64,000 bases of DNA from Candidatus Margulisiibacteriota bacterium. Lineage in GTDB: Bacteria > Margulisbacteria > WOR-1 > JAKLHX01 > JBAZKV01. The notes under the pieces were generated by a model. The model had not been told where the DNA came from, did not search any database, and was given only the letters and a program-made list of their open reading frames with translations. The stretch is from assembly GCA_041650635.1 (NCBI GenBank), contig JBAZKV010000008.1:4184-68183 (forward strand). Direction: 5' to 3'. The number at the start of each line of letters is the position of its first letter. Positions within the stretch are counted from its first letter, which is position 1. A program made the translations under genes and the position numbers. Of the stretch, positions 16,075-24,027 are shown one piece after another.

Positions 16075-17148
16075 TTATACTATTTTTTCTGCTTCCAGCC
16101 TTGCCCACTTTTCCGCTTCAAGTATCTGACCGAGTTTGGGACTCTTGATAAACCTGTGTTTTTTCATAACGGAAGAAACTATCCCGGGAATGTCATAAAA
16201 CCCTATCTTTGCATTTAAGAACAGCTCCACCGCGGTATCGTTGGCTGCAGACAGGACAGCAGGAAGGGTCCCTCCAGTTTTCCCCGCCTTGTATGCAAGT
16301 TTAAGGCACGGGAATCTGTCAGTGTCCGGCTTTTGAAATGTGAGCTCGCCCGTTTTTGCAAGATCAACGCTGCCGTACGATCTGGGCTGCCTGTTCGGGT
16401 ATGTCAGAGCATATTGTATCGCCGTTCTCATATCCGGAACCCCTATCTGGGCAAGAACGGAGCCGTCCACAAATTCGACCATTGAATGTATCACGCTTTG
16501 GGGATGAACAACAACCTCGATCTTTTCATAAGGTATGCCAAAAAGATGGTGAGCTTCTATTACTTCTAATCCCTTATTCATGAGCGTGGCACAGTCTATA
16601 GTTATCTTTGGCCCCATTTTCCAGGTCGGGTGCTTCAGCGCCTGTTTTGCCGTTACTTTGGAAAGCTGCTTTTTAGAATATTTGCGGAAGGGACCTCCGG
16701 ATGCGGTAAGTATGATCCTCTTTATTTTTTTATTTGGACATTGGGAATTGGACATTGGGAATTGGACATTATTCTGGGCTTCTCCCTGAATACACTGAAA
16801 CACCGCGCTATGCTCGCTATCCAGCGGCAATATCTGCGCCCCATATCTTTTTGCCTCCGCCATAACAACATCTCCCGCAGCAACCAGTATCTCTTTGCTG
16901 GCAAGGGCAATGGTCTTTCTCTTTTTTATGGCAGCAATAACGGCAGCAAGCCCGGCGGTCCCGACAATGGCCATTACAACAATATCGGTTTTGGGGTCGG
17001 AGGCTATTTTTACAAGGCCTTCTCCGTCATTGTGGCCTAGATAGGCAAGCCCTGACACGCGGAATAAAGAAGGAAAGGCAGACACCACATCAAGCGCCTG
17101 CCTCCCTATAGATCCCGTTGAACCAAGTACCGCGATCCCCTTTTTCAT
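16075..17148 (-). CDS. dxr: 1-deoxy-D-xylulose 5-phosphate reductoisomerase, shortened N-terminal half
   Basis: Second enzyme of the MEP isoprenoid pathway, converting DXP to MEP with NADPH (357 aa). Present are LGSTGSIGRQALDVV, AIVGTAGL, LDSEHSAVFQC and HPTWKMGPKITIDCATLMNKGLE. The NADPH domain seems to lack about 40 residues: only about 55 separate the start of GSTGSIG from the end of AIVG, against about 95 in E. coli. The usual NKE motif reads ASKE. Conversely, residues NNVQFPMSNSQCPNKK are encoded by tandem heptamers (16734). Catalytic residues look intact, so it is probably active. Confidence 0.9.
   Translation of the reverse strand: MKKGIAVLGSTGSIGRQALDVVSAFPSLFRVSGLAYLGHNDGEGLVKIASDPKTDIVVMAIVGTAGLAAVIAAIKKRKTIALASKEILVAAGDVVMAEAKRYGAQILPLDSEHSAVFQCIQGEAQNNVQFPMSNSQCPNKKIKRIILTASGGPFRKYSKKQLSKVTAKQALKHPTWKMGPKITIDCATLMNKGLEVIEAHHLFGIPYEKIEVVVHPQSVIHSMVEFVDGSVLAQIGVPDMRTAIQYALTYPNRQPRSYGSVDLAKTGELTFQKPDTDRFPCLKLAYKAGKTGGTLPAVLSAANDTAVELFLNAKIGFYDIPGIVSSVMKKHRFIKSPKLGQILEAEKWARLEAEKIV
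16734..16768 (+). repeat. Five tandem heptamers in frame in dxr
   Basis: TTGGACA and TTGGGAA alternate for five perfect units. The translated segment lies just before the conserved TASGGPFR motif, at a position where Dxr proteins normally have no such stretch. Confidence 0.88.
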
Positions 17149-17184
17149 CTATCGGTCTTCTTTTCTCCTTCAGCTCTTAAGCGC

Positions 17185-18183
17185 TTAAGCCTTTTTCTTC
17201 AGCCAGCTCATCATCTGGCGCAGTTCTTTGCCTACTTTTTCTATAAGGTGCTCGGCGCCCCTTTTTCTCTGGGCCAAAAACACCGGCCTTCCGGCCTGGT
17301 TCTCAAGTATCCATTCTTTGGCAAAGGTCCCGTTCTGGATCCTTCCGAGGATGAATTTCATTCTTTCGCGGGTGCCTTCGTCAATTATGTGCGGCCCCAC
17401 GGTAAGGTCGCCGTACTCTGCTGTATTGCTGATGGCGGCCCTCATTCCTGAGATGCCTTTTTCGTACATAAGGTCAACGATCAGTTTGAGTTCGTGCATG
17501 CATTCAAAGTAAGCTATCTCCGGCTGATATCCGGCGTTCACCAGAGTTTCGAACCCCGCCATTACAAGGGCCGTGCAACCTCCGCAAAGGACCGCCTGCT
17601 CTCCAAACAGGTCTGTCTCTGTTTCTTCTTTGAAGGTGGTCTCAAGCACTCCGGCTTTTGTGGCGCCAATGCCCTTGGCCATTGCAAGAGCGGTCTTTCT
17701 GGCTTTGCCCGAAGCGTCCTGATACACGGCGATCAGCGCCGGGACTCCTCCGCCTTCGGTATAGACCTTTCTTACCAGAGGCCCGGGCCCCTTTGGAGCG
17801 ATCATTATGACATCAACATCAGCAGGCGGTATTATTTGATGATAATGGATGTTGAAGCCGTGGGAAAACACGAGCGTTTTGCCTTTTGAAAGGTTTTTTT
17901 CTATCGATTCCTTATATACCCTGGCTTGAAGTTCGTCCGGAACAAGTATCTGGATTATGTCCGCTTTTTTTGCGGCTTCATCGGCGGACATTACCTCCAT
18001 GCCGTCGGCCTTTGCTTTTTTATACTGGGCGGTGCCTTCCAGCTCTGCCACTATCACACTAACCCCGCTGTCCTTGTGGTTCATTCCCTGAGCGCTTCCC
18101 TGGCTGCCGTAGCCGATTATCGCTATCGTTTTTCCTTTCAGCAGCTTAAGGTCCGCGTCTTTATCGTAGTACATCTTTGCCAT
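17185..18183 (-). CDS. ilvC: Ketol-acid reductoisomerase (class I)
   Basis: Protein of 332 aa, typical class I length, catalysing the second step of valine/isoleucine synthesis. It has the Rossmann motif GYGSQGSAQ, the metal-binding region DLFGEQAVLCGG and ECMHELKLIVDLMYEKG. The cofactor loop reads VAELEGT where NADPH enzymes usually have GLRPGS, so the phosphate-binding arginine is missing and acidic residues are present. AGGAG precedes the start. It follows ilvN by 15 bases in an ilvD-ilvB-ilvN-ilvC series. Confidence 0.96.
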   Translation of the reverse strand: MAKMYYDKDADLKLLKGKTIAIIGYGSQGSAQGMNHKDSGVSVIVAELEGTAQYKKAKADGMEVMSADEAAKKADIIQILVPDELQARVYKESIEKNLSKGKTLVFSHGFNIHYHQIIPPADVDVIMIAPKGPGPLVRKVYTEGGGVPALIAVYQDASGKARKTALAMAKGIGATKAGVLETTFKEETETDLFGEQAVLCGGCTALVMAGFETLVNAGYQPEIAYFECMHELKLIVDLMYEKGISGMRAAISNTAEYGDLTVGPHIIDEGTRERMKFILGRIQNGTFAKEWILENQAGRPVFLAQRKRGAEHLIEKVGKELRQMMSWLKKKA

Positions 18184-18198
18184 CTGACTTCTCCTTTT

Positions 18199-18687
18199 TT
18201 ATTTTATTTCTTCCGACCTTGAAAGCGAGATCTTCCCTGTCCTTACCATCTCCTTTACCCCGTATTTGGTCAGCATATTCTCCAGGGCATCGATCTTTTC
18301 GGAATCACCCGTGGCCTCGATAATAAGCGCATCCGCTCCAAGGTCCACTATCCTGGCCCTAAAAATATCCACTATTTTGGTTATCTCCGGCCTTGTTTTT
18401 TCGTTTGCCGCCACCTTTATCAGGACAAGCTCCCTGTCAACTGCCGGGACCCCTGAGAGTTCTATGACCTTTACAACATCGATCAGCTTATACAGCTGTT
18501 TTATTATCTGCTCAAGGACCACATCGTCGCCTTCGACAACTATCGTCATTCTCGAGACATTGGGCTCTTCGGTTGTCCCGACCGCAAGACTGTGTATGTT
18601 ATAGCCTCTGCGGCTAAAAAGCCCGGAGACCCTGGAAAGGACACCTGCCCTGTTCTCTACGATGACCGCCAAAGTGTGTTTTTTCAT
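18199..18687 (-). CDS. ilvN: Acetolactate synthase small (regulatory) subunit
   Basis: Protein of 162 aa with an N-terminal ACT domain (about 4-75, VIVENRAGVLSRVSGLFSRRGYNI) and the C-terminal ALS_ss_C domain (TRPEITKIVDIFRARIVDL). It activates the large subunit and confers feedback inhibition by branched-chain amino acids. It begins 1 base after the ilvB stop, so translation is coupled. Confidence 0.95.
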   Translation of the reverse strand: MKKHTLAVIVENRAGVLSRVSGLFSRRGYNIHSLAVGTTEEPNVSRMTIVVEGDDVVLEQIIKQLYKLIDVVKVIELSGVPAVDRELVLIKVAANEKTRPEITKIVDIFRARIVDLGADALIIEATGDSEKIDALENMLTKYGVKEMVRTGKISLSRSEEIK

Positions 18688-18688
18688 A

Positions 18689-20362
18689 TTAATCCACTAT
18701 CATTTCGTTTATGGGCTGCCCAGCCGGAACGAACGGAAAGACATTCTCTTCTCTTGCAATGACAAAATCTATGACTGTCGGCCTTTCCCTGTTGGCGATC
18801 GCCCTTTTCATGGCCGGGACAACCTCTTCCAGCTTGTGGACCCTTATGCCAAGCGCTCCGTACGCCTCCGCGATCTTTAAAAAATCCGGGTTATTGTTTA
18901 GGTCCGTATGGGAATACCTTCTGCCGTGCAAAAGTTCCTGCCACTGGCGCACCATTCCCAGATAGCCGTTGTTGAGTATCGCTATTATGACCGGGAGTTT
19001 ATTGTTGACCGCGGTATTAAGTTCCTGGATGTTCATCTGGATGCTGCCGTCGCCGGCTATATCAATAACAACCTTGTCGGGACAGCCGACCTGGGCGCCT
19101 ATGGCCGCAGGAAATCCAAACCCCATGGTCCCAAGCCCTCCAGAAGTGATAAATGTTCTGGGCTTTGTATAGCGATAGAATTGCGCCGCCCACATCTGGT
19201 TCTGGCCGACTTCCGTGGTTATTATCGCCTCTCCGGATGTTGCTTCGTAGATCTTTTCTATGACCTGCTGCGGCTTTAGGCTGCCGTCATTCTTAAAACA
19301 GAGAGGATGCTTATCCTTCCAGCCAAGGACCTGTTCCAGCCACGGGGTCTGCTGCTCCTTTTTTGACAGCTGCTTTATCAGAGCTTTCAGCACATTCTTA
19401 ACATCCCCGACTATCGGAACATCGACCCCCACATTCTTGCCGATCTCCGCGGGATCTATGTCAATGTGTATCACCTTGGCCTTGGGCGCAAAGTGGTCTA
19501 TATGTCCTGTGACCCTGTCGTCAAAACGCGCGCCCACCGCTATCAGGAGGTCGCATTCCGTGACGGAATAGTTGGCATAAACCGTACCGTGCATACCTAA
19601 CATGCCCAGGGACAGATGGTGCGTTTCCGGGAACGCGCCCTTGCCAAGAAGGGTGGTAGTGGCAGGCGCCGATATCATTTCGGCAAGTTCAAGAAGTTCT
19701 TTGTCGGCTCCCGACATGATCACCCCTCCGCCGGCATATATCATCGGTTTTTCCGAAGAGCCGATAAGTTTTGCAGCGGCCGCTATCTGCTTGGGATGTC
19801 CGTGATAGGTCGGTTTATAGGCCGGCATGCTTATCTTTTCGGGATAAACGAACTCGGCTTTCTTGATCTGGATATCCTTTGGTATATCCACAAGGACCGG
19901 GCCTTTTCTGCCTGTGGAAGCAACATGGAACGCCTCTTTTATGACAGCGGGGATCTCTGCCGTGCTCTTGACAAGATAATTGTGCTTGGTTATTGGAAGA
20001 GTGATCCCGGTAATATCCGCTTCCTGGAATGAGTCCTTTCCCAGGAAAGCGGTCCCAACCTGACCGGTGATGGCAACCATAGGGATGGAATCCATATGGG
20101 CATTGGCGATCGCGGTGACAAGGTTTGTTGCGCCCGGACCGGATGTTGCCAGACAAACGCCAGTCTTTCCGGTTGCCCTTGCATAACCGTCTGCCGCGTG
20201 CCCCGCCGCCTGCTCATGCCGGACCAGGATATGCTTTATTTCCTTGAAATTGTAAAGGGAATCATAAATTGGCAGAACGGAGCCTCCTGGAAGACCAAAT
20301 ATAACTTCAACGCCTTCCTTTTTTAGAGATTCCAACAATGCGTCCGAGCCGGAAAGTTCCAT
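18689..20362 (-). CDS. ilvB: Acetolactate synthase large subunit
   Basis: ThDP-dependent enzyme of 557 aa joining pyruvate units or pyruvate with 2-oxobutyrate. It has GLPGGSVLPIYDSL, the ThDP glutamate in VRHEQAAGHAADGYARA, a central FAD-binding domain, and the C-terminal ThDP motif GDGSIQMNIQELNTAVNNKLPV. Three-gene set with ilvN and ilvC. A TAAAAT/TATATC-rich stretch lies 20-35 bases upstream and could carry a promoter. Confidence 0.96.
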   Translation of the reverse strand: MELSGSDALLESLKKEGVEVIFGLPGGSVLPIYDSLYNFKEIKHILVRHEQAAGHAADGYARATGKTGVCLATSGPGATNLVTAIANAHMDSIPMVAITGQVGTAFLGKDSFQEADITGITLPITKHNYLVKSTAEIPAVIKEAFHVASTGRKGPVLVDIPKDIQIKKAEFVYPEKISMPAYKPTYHGHPKQIAAAAKLIGSSEKPMIYAGGGVIMSGADKELLELAEMISAPATTTLLGKGAFPETHHLSLGMLGMHGTVYANYSVTECDLLIAVGARFDDRVTGHIDHFAPKAKVIHIDIDPAEIGKNVGVDVPIVGDVKNVLKALIKQLSKKEQQTPWLEQVLGWKDKHPLCFKNDGSLKPQQVIEKIYEATSGEAIITTEVGQNQMWAAQFYRYTKPRTFITSGGLGTMGFGFPAAIGAQVGCPDKVVIDIAGDGSIQMNIQELNTAVNNKLPVIIAILNNGYLGMVRQWQELLHGRRYSHTDLNNNPDFLKIAEAYGALGIRVHKLEEVVPAMKRAIANRERPTVIDFVIAREENVFPFVPAGQPINEMIVD

Positions 20363-20423
20363 AAAGGGGCCTTTCTGTATTTGATATATTTTACCAAATT
20401 ATGGAGAGGGGCGCAACCAAGCA

Positions 20424-20513
20424 CCCGAACCTAAAGGTTCGGCTCCAGGAGCCGACCTGCCCGCCATCCCGCCGAGCCGGGAAGGCTTGGCAGGCGGGTG
20501 CTTTAGCGTCGGG
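20424..20513. repeat. Multi-hairpin repeat, copy 2, interrupted by another hairpin
   Basis: Same parts as the repeat at 16005 (CCCGAAC-CTAAAG-GTTCGG, GGCTCC-AGGAGCC). The terminal GAC|GCTTTAGCGTCGGG hairpin is split by about 43 bases (20456-20499) that begin CTGCCCGCC and end GGCAGGCGGG. A second hairpin therefore seems to have inserted into the first. The element lies between ilvD and ilvB and touches the ilvD stop codon. Confidence 0.8.
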
Positions 20514-22166
20514 CTAAGTTTTTAATACTGCTCCTGTGCTTGCGCTTGTTACAAAATGCGCATATCTGGCAAGATAACCTGTCAGTTTTTTCTTTAACGG
20601 TTTGAAATTTTTGAGCCTCTTTGAGATCTCTTCTTGGCTGACCTTAAGCTCAAGCTTTCTGTCAGGTATGTTTATTTCTATCTCATCTCCGTCCTTTATG
20701 ACTCCAATAGGGCCGCCTTCCGCCGCTTCGGGAGAAACATGCCCGACAGCCGGACCTCTGGTGCCTCCGGAAAACCTTCCGTCCGTTATGAGGCCGACTT
20801 TATCGCCAAGGCCCATCCCCACAATTGCAGCCGTAGGAGAAAGCATTTCCCTCATTCCTGGGCCGCCTTTGGGCCCTTCATAGCGGATAACCACAACATC
20901 CCCGGCCTTTATCTTTCCTTCCATTATGGCCTCCATTCCCGCCTCTTCCCCGTCAAAGCACTTTGCTTTTCCTATTATGACCCTCGCGCTCTCATTAACC
21001 GCGCTCTGCTTGACAACGGAGCCGTCCGGGGCAAGATTTCCTTTTAGGACCGCGATCCCTCCTTCTTTATGATAAGCGCTGGCAAGGTCCCTTATGACGG
21101 AACTGTCGTAGACTTCGGCTTCTTTTGCGAGCTGCTTGACGGATTTGCCGCTTACGGTAGGGTTGTCCGCTATCATGTTTACAAGGACCTTCATCGCGGC
21201 CTGAACCCCTCCGGCATATTCAAAATCCTCCATAAAATGCTCGCCTCCTGGCCGGAGATTGGTTATATGAGGCGTAACTTTGCTGATTTCTTCTATGGTA
21301 TCAAGGCCGACTTCAACTCCGACCTCATGCGCTATTGCCGGGATGTGAAGACAGGAGTTTGTCGAGCCTCCAAGCGCCATATCAATTCTTATCCCGTTCA
21401 TCACTGCTTCTTTTGTCATTATTTTGCGAGAGGTGATATTGTTTTTGACCAGTTCCACTATCTTTTCCCCGCTCTTATAAGCTATCATCCTCTTTTTTGA
21501 TGAAACAGCCAGCGCGGTCCCGCAGCCCGGAAGGGACATCCCCATTGCCTCGGTAACGCAGGCCATTGTGTTAGCCGTATAAAGTCCGGCACAGGAACCA
21601 ACCCCGGGACAGGCGCACATCTCAAGTTCTTCAAGCTCCTTATGAGATATCTTGCCCTGCTGGCAGGCAGCCAGCGCTTCAAAAGTATCTCTCACCAGGT
21701 CCGTTCTCCTGCCTTTGTGCCTTCCTGCAAGCATGGGGCCGACATTGACAATTATGCAGGGAATATCCAGCCTTCCTGCAGCCATAAGCATGCCCGGAGT
21801 GATCTTATCGCAGGCGGTCAAAAGGACCAGGCCGTCAAGCGCATGGGCTTTTGCAACGGTCTCGACCTCATCAGCTATCAATTCCCTCGAAGGAAGAGAA
21901 AAATGCATCCCGTCATGCCCCATTGCAATACCGTCGCAGATAGCCGGCAGGCCGAACTCAAAAGCAACCCCTCCCCCGCTGTGCACGCCCTTTGCGATGA
22001 TCTGTGAAAGGTCTCTCATGCTAATGTGCCCGGGTACCAGGTCCGTGAAACTGTTTGCGACCCCTATGAAAGGTTTTTCAAGGCTTCCTTTTGTCACGCC
22101 TGTAGCATGCAGCAGTGACCTGTGGGGCGCTCTTTCTATGCCTTTTTTTACGCTGTCGCTTTTCAT
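20514..22166 (-). CDS. ilvD: Dihydroxy-acid dehydratase
   Basis: Iron-sulfur dehydratase of 550 aa for the third step of valine/isoleucine synthesis. The start at 22166 (MKSDSVKKGIERAPHRSLL) is set by GGAGGTG just upstream; an in-frame upstream ATG has no such signal. Motifs include ACDKITPGMLMA, CPGVGSCAGLYTANTM (cluster cysteine), GGSTNSCLHIPAIA and GRFSGGTRGPAVGHVSPEA. The last codons abut the hairpin repeat before ilvB, 151 bases away. Confidence 0.95.
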   Translation of the reverse strand: MKSDSVKKGIERAPHRSLLHATGVTKGSLEKPFIGVANSFTDLVPGHISMRDLSQIIAKGVHSGGGVAFEFGLPAICDGIAMGHDGMHFSLPSRELIADEVETVAKAHALDGLVLLTACDKITPGMLMAAGRLDIPCIIVNVGPMLAGRHKGRRTDLVRDTFEALAACQQGKISHKELEELEMCACPGVGSCAGLYTANTMACVTEAMGMSLPGCGTALAVSSKKRMIAYKSGEKIVELVKNNITSRKIMTKEAVMNGIRIDMALGGSTNSCLHIPAIAHEVGVEVGLDTIEEISKVTPHITNLRPGGEHFMEDFEYAGGVQAAMKVLVNMIADNPTVSGKSVKQLAKEAEVYDSSVIRDLASAYHKEGGIAVLKGNLAPDGSVVKQSAVNESARVIIGKAKCFDGEEAGMEAIMEGKIKAGDVVVIRYEGPKGGPGMREMLSPTAAIVGMGLGDKVGLITDGRFSGGTRGPAVGHVSPEAAEGGPIGVIKDGDEIEINIPDRKLELKVSQEEISKRLKNFKPLKKKLTGYLARYAHFVTSASTGAVLKT

Positions 22167-22270
22167 GAGGACACCTCCAGGATATGTTAATGGAATTATA
22201 TCATCTGCAGGCGGTGTTTTTTGCATACAGATGTCCAGCCCGGCATCAGCAGAAGAATACAGGTCTTAGT

Positions 22271-22299
22271 TTGACACCTTTTTTCTACACTGCTAACAT
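22271..22299 (+). promoter_or_regulatory. Sigma-70-type promoter of the NSS transporter
   Basis: TTGACA (22271-22276), a 17-base spacer and TAACAT (22294-22299). The transporter ATG at 22313 is only 13 bases after the -10 element, so the leader is very short. Confidence 0.65.
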
Positions 22300-22312
22300 A
22301 TGTCTATCCAAA

Positions 22313-23890
22313 ATGGCCGAAGCAAAAAAAGACCGCTGGAGTTCAAAATTAGGAGTTATCCTTGCAGTTGCGGGCTCTGCCGTCGGGCTGGGGAACTTTC
22401 TGCGGTTCCCTTCGCAGGCGGCAAACAACGGCGGCGGCGCTTTCATGATCCCATACTTTATCTCCCTTCTTCTGATCGGTATTCCTCTTATGTGGATCGA
22501 GTGGTCTATTGGAAGGTACGGCGGAGTGCACGGGCATTCTACCGCTCCGGGAATGCTGCACCGACTTTGGAAGCACAGACTGTCTAAATATTTTGGGGTT
22601 ATCGGCATCTTCGGTCCTCTGGTTATTTTTATCTATTATGTCTACATCGAATCCTGGCTCTTGGGTTACTGCTACTACTCTCTGACAGGACTTTTGACCA
22701 GCCTTCCGGACAAGACCTCTATGGCACAGTTCCTAGCAGGCTATCAGGGTCTTGCTTCAAACCAATATTTTAACGGCATTTCTTCGGCATATATCTTTTT
22801 TGCCATAACCTTTGCGCTAAACATGTGGATAATCTTCAGGGGCGTTTCAAAAGGGATAGAGCTGCTATGCAAGGTGGCCATGCCGGCGCTTTTTATAGCC
22901 GCTGTTATCATCCTGCTTAGAGTGGTAACGCTGGGCGCCCCCGACCTTGCCAGGCCGGACTGGAACATATTTAACGGTTTCGGGTTCTTATGGAACCCTG
23001 ACTTTTCCGCACTTCTTAGCGCCAGGACCTGGCTTGCGGCCGCAGGACAGATGTTCTTTACGCTTAGCGTGGGGATAGGCGTTATCCTGACTTATGCAAG
23101 CTATCTTAAAAGGGGCGATGACATAGCTCTTTCGGGGTTGTCGGCGGCTTCGACAAATGAACTGGCAGAGGTGATCCTGGGAGGGAGCATAATAATTCCT
23201 CTTGCCTTTGCTTTTTTCGGGCCGGACGGCATAAAGGAGATCGCCTCAAGCGGCACATTCAATCTCGGCTTTATTACAATGCCTCTCATCTTTTCCAAGA
23301 TATCATTCGGGGCTGTTTTCGCCTTCTTGTGGTTCTTTCTTCTTTTCTTGGCGGGACTGACCTCTTCTGTTTCGCTTATTGAGCCGACAGTAGCTTTTGT
23401 CCGGGACGATTTTAAGCTTTCCAGAAAAAAAGCTGCCTCGTTCGTTGCCGCAGCAACTTTCATCCTGTGCCAGCCGGTCATATTCTTTTTTGGCAGAGGT
23501 GTTTTGGATGAGATGGACTTCTGGGGAGGGACCTTCTGCCTGGTCCTGTTCGGCACGGTAGAGGCTCTGCTGTTAGTCTGGGCTTTCGGCATCGACAGGG
23601 CCTGGGAAGAGATCCATCACGGAGCTCAGCTCAGGATCCCTGGGTTCTACAAATGGATCATTAAATATGTCACGCCTTCGCTTCTACTGGCTATCCTGAT
23701 CTCCTGGTTCGTTCAGCAGGGCTGGTCGACCATCCTAATGAAAGGCGTTGACCCCGCAAATGCGCCTTACATCCTTTGGACTAGGATCGGCTTGCTGTCG
23801 GTCTTTTTTGCTCTGGCGCTGCTGGTAAGGATATCCTGGAAAAGGGCTTCGACCCCCTCCGCTGGCTCAGCCCAAGGAGAAGAAAAATGA
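22313..23890 (+). CDS. Neurotransmitter:sodium symporter family transporter
   Basis: Membrane protein of 525 aa with about 11-12 hydrophobic segments; LeuT/MetP-type sodium-coupled amino-acid importers have this fold. The TM1 signature GSAVGLGNFLRFP is followed by NNGGGAFMIPYFI. I start at MAEAKKDRWSSKLG (22313); longer in-frame starts overlap the promoter and the divergent ilvD leader. Its stop overlaps the ATG of a 35-aa membrane protein, as in two-component methionine/alanine importers. Substrate is probably a hydrophobic amino acid (inference). Confidence 0.92.
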   Translation: MAEAKKDRWSSKLGVILAVAGSAVGLGNFLRFPSQAANNGGGAFMIPYFISLLLIGIPLMWIEWSIGRYGGVHGHSTAPGMLHRLWKHRLSKYFGVIGIFGPLVIFIYYVYIESWLLGYCYYSLTGLLTSLPDKTSMAQFLAGYQGLASNQYFNGISSAYIFFAITFALNMWIIFRGVSKGIELLCKVAMPALFIAAVIILLRVVTLGAPDLARPDWNIFNGFGFLWNPDFSALLSARTWLAAAGQMFFTLSVGIGVILTYASYLKRGDDIALSGLSAASTNELAEVILGGSIIIPLAFAFFGPDGIKEIASSGTFNLGFITMPLIFSKISFGAVFAFLWFFLLFLAGLTSSVSLIEPTVAFVRDDFKLSRKKAASFVAAATFILCQPVIFFFGRGVLDEMDFWGGTFCLVLFGTVEALLLVWAFGIDRAWEEIHHGAQLRIPGFYKWIIKYVTPSLLLAILISWFVQQGWSTILMKGVDPANAPYILWTRIGLLSVFFALALLVRISWKRASTPSAGSAQGEEK

Positions 23891-23994
23891 ACTTGTTCGG
23901 CTGGCTCTTCCTCATCTTCTCCTGGGCTCTGATACTGGGGCTGTGCGCATTTTGTTTTTACAGGGTATTGGTCGAAAAAGAAGAGGAGCTGTAG
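23887..23994 (+). CDS. MetS-like NSS transporter small subunit (35 aa)
   Basis: Tiny one-helix membrane protein: MNLFGWLF, then a hydrophobic stretch to about residue 24, then a charged VEKEEEL tail. Its ATG overlaps the transporter stop (ATGA). Size, topology, acidic tail and position match the small subunit of MetP/MetS-type NSS importers. The assignment rests on context and topology, as the protein is too short for firm homology by eye. Confidence 0.7.
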   Translation: MNLFGWLFLIFSWALILGLCAFCFYRVLVEKEEEL

Positions 23995-24027
23995 TCCCTC
24001 GCGTTGTTTTTTTGCTATCATTGTTGC

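Noticed and set aside
20363..20423. Leader-peptide attenuator before ilvB
   Set aside because: No short ORF rich in Leu/Val/Ile codons. The gap holds a hairpin repeat and a simple A/T-rich stretch.
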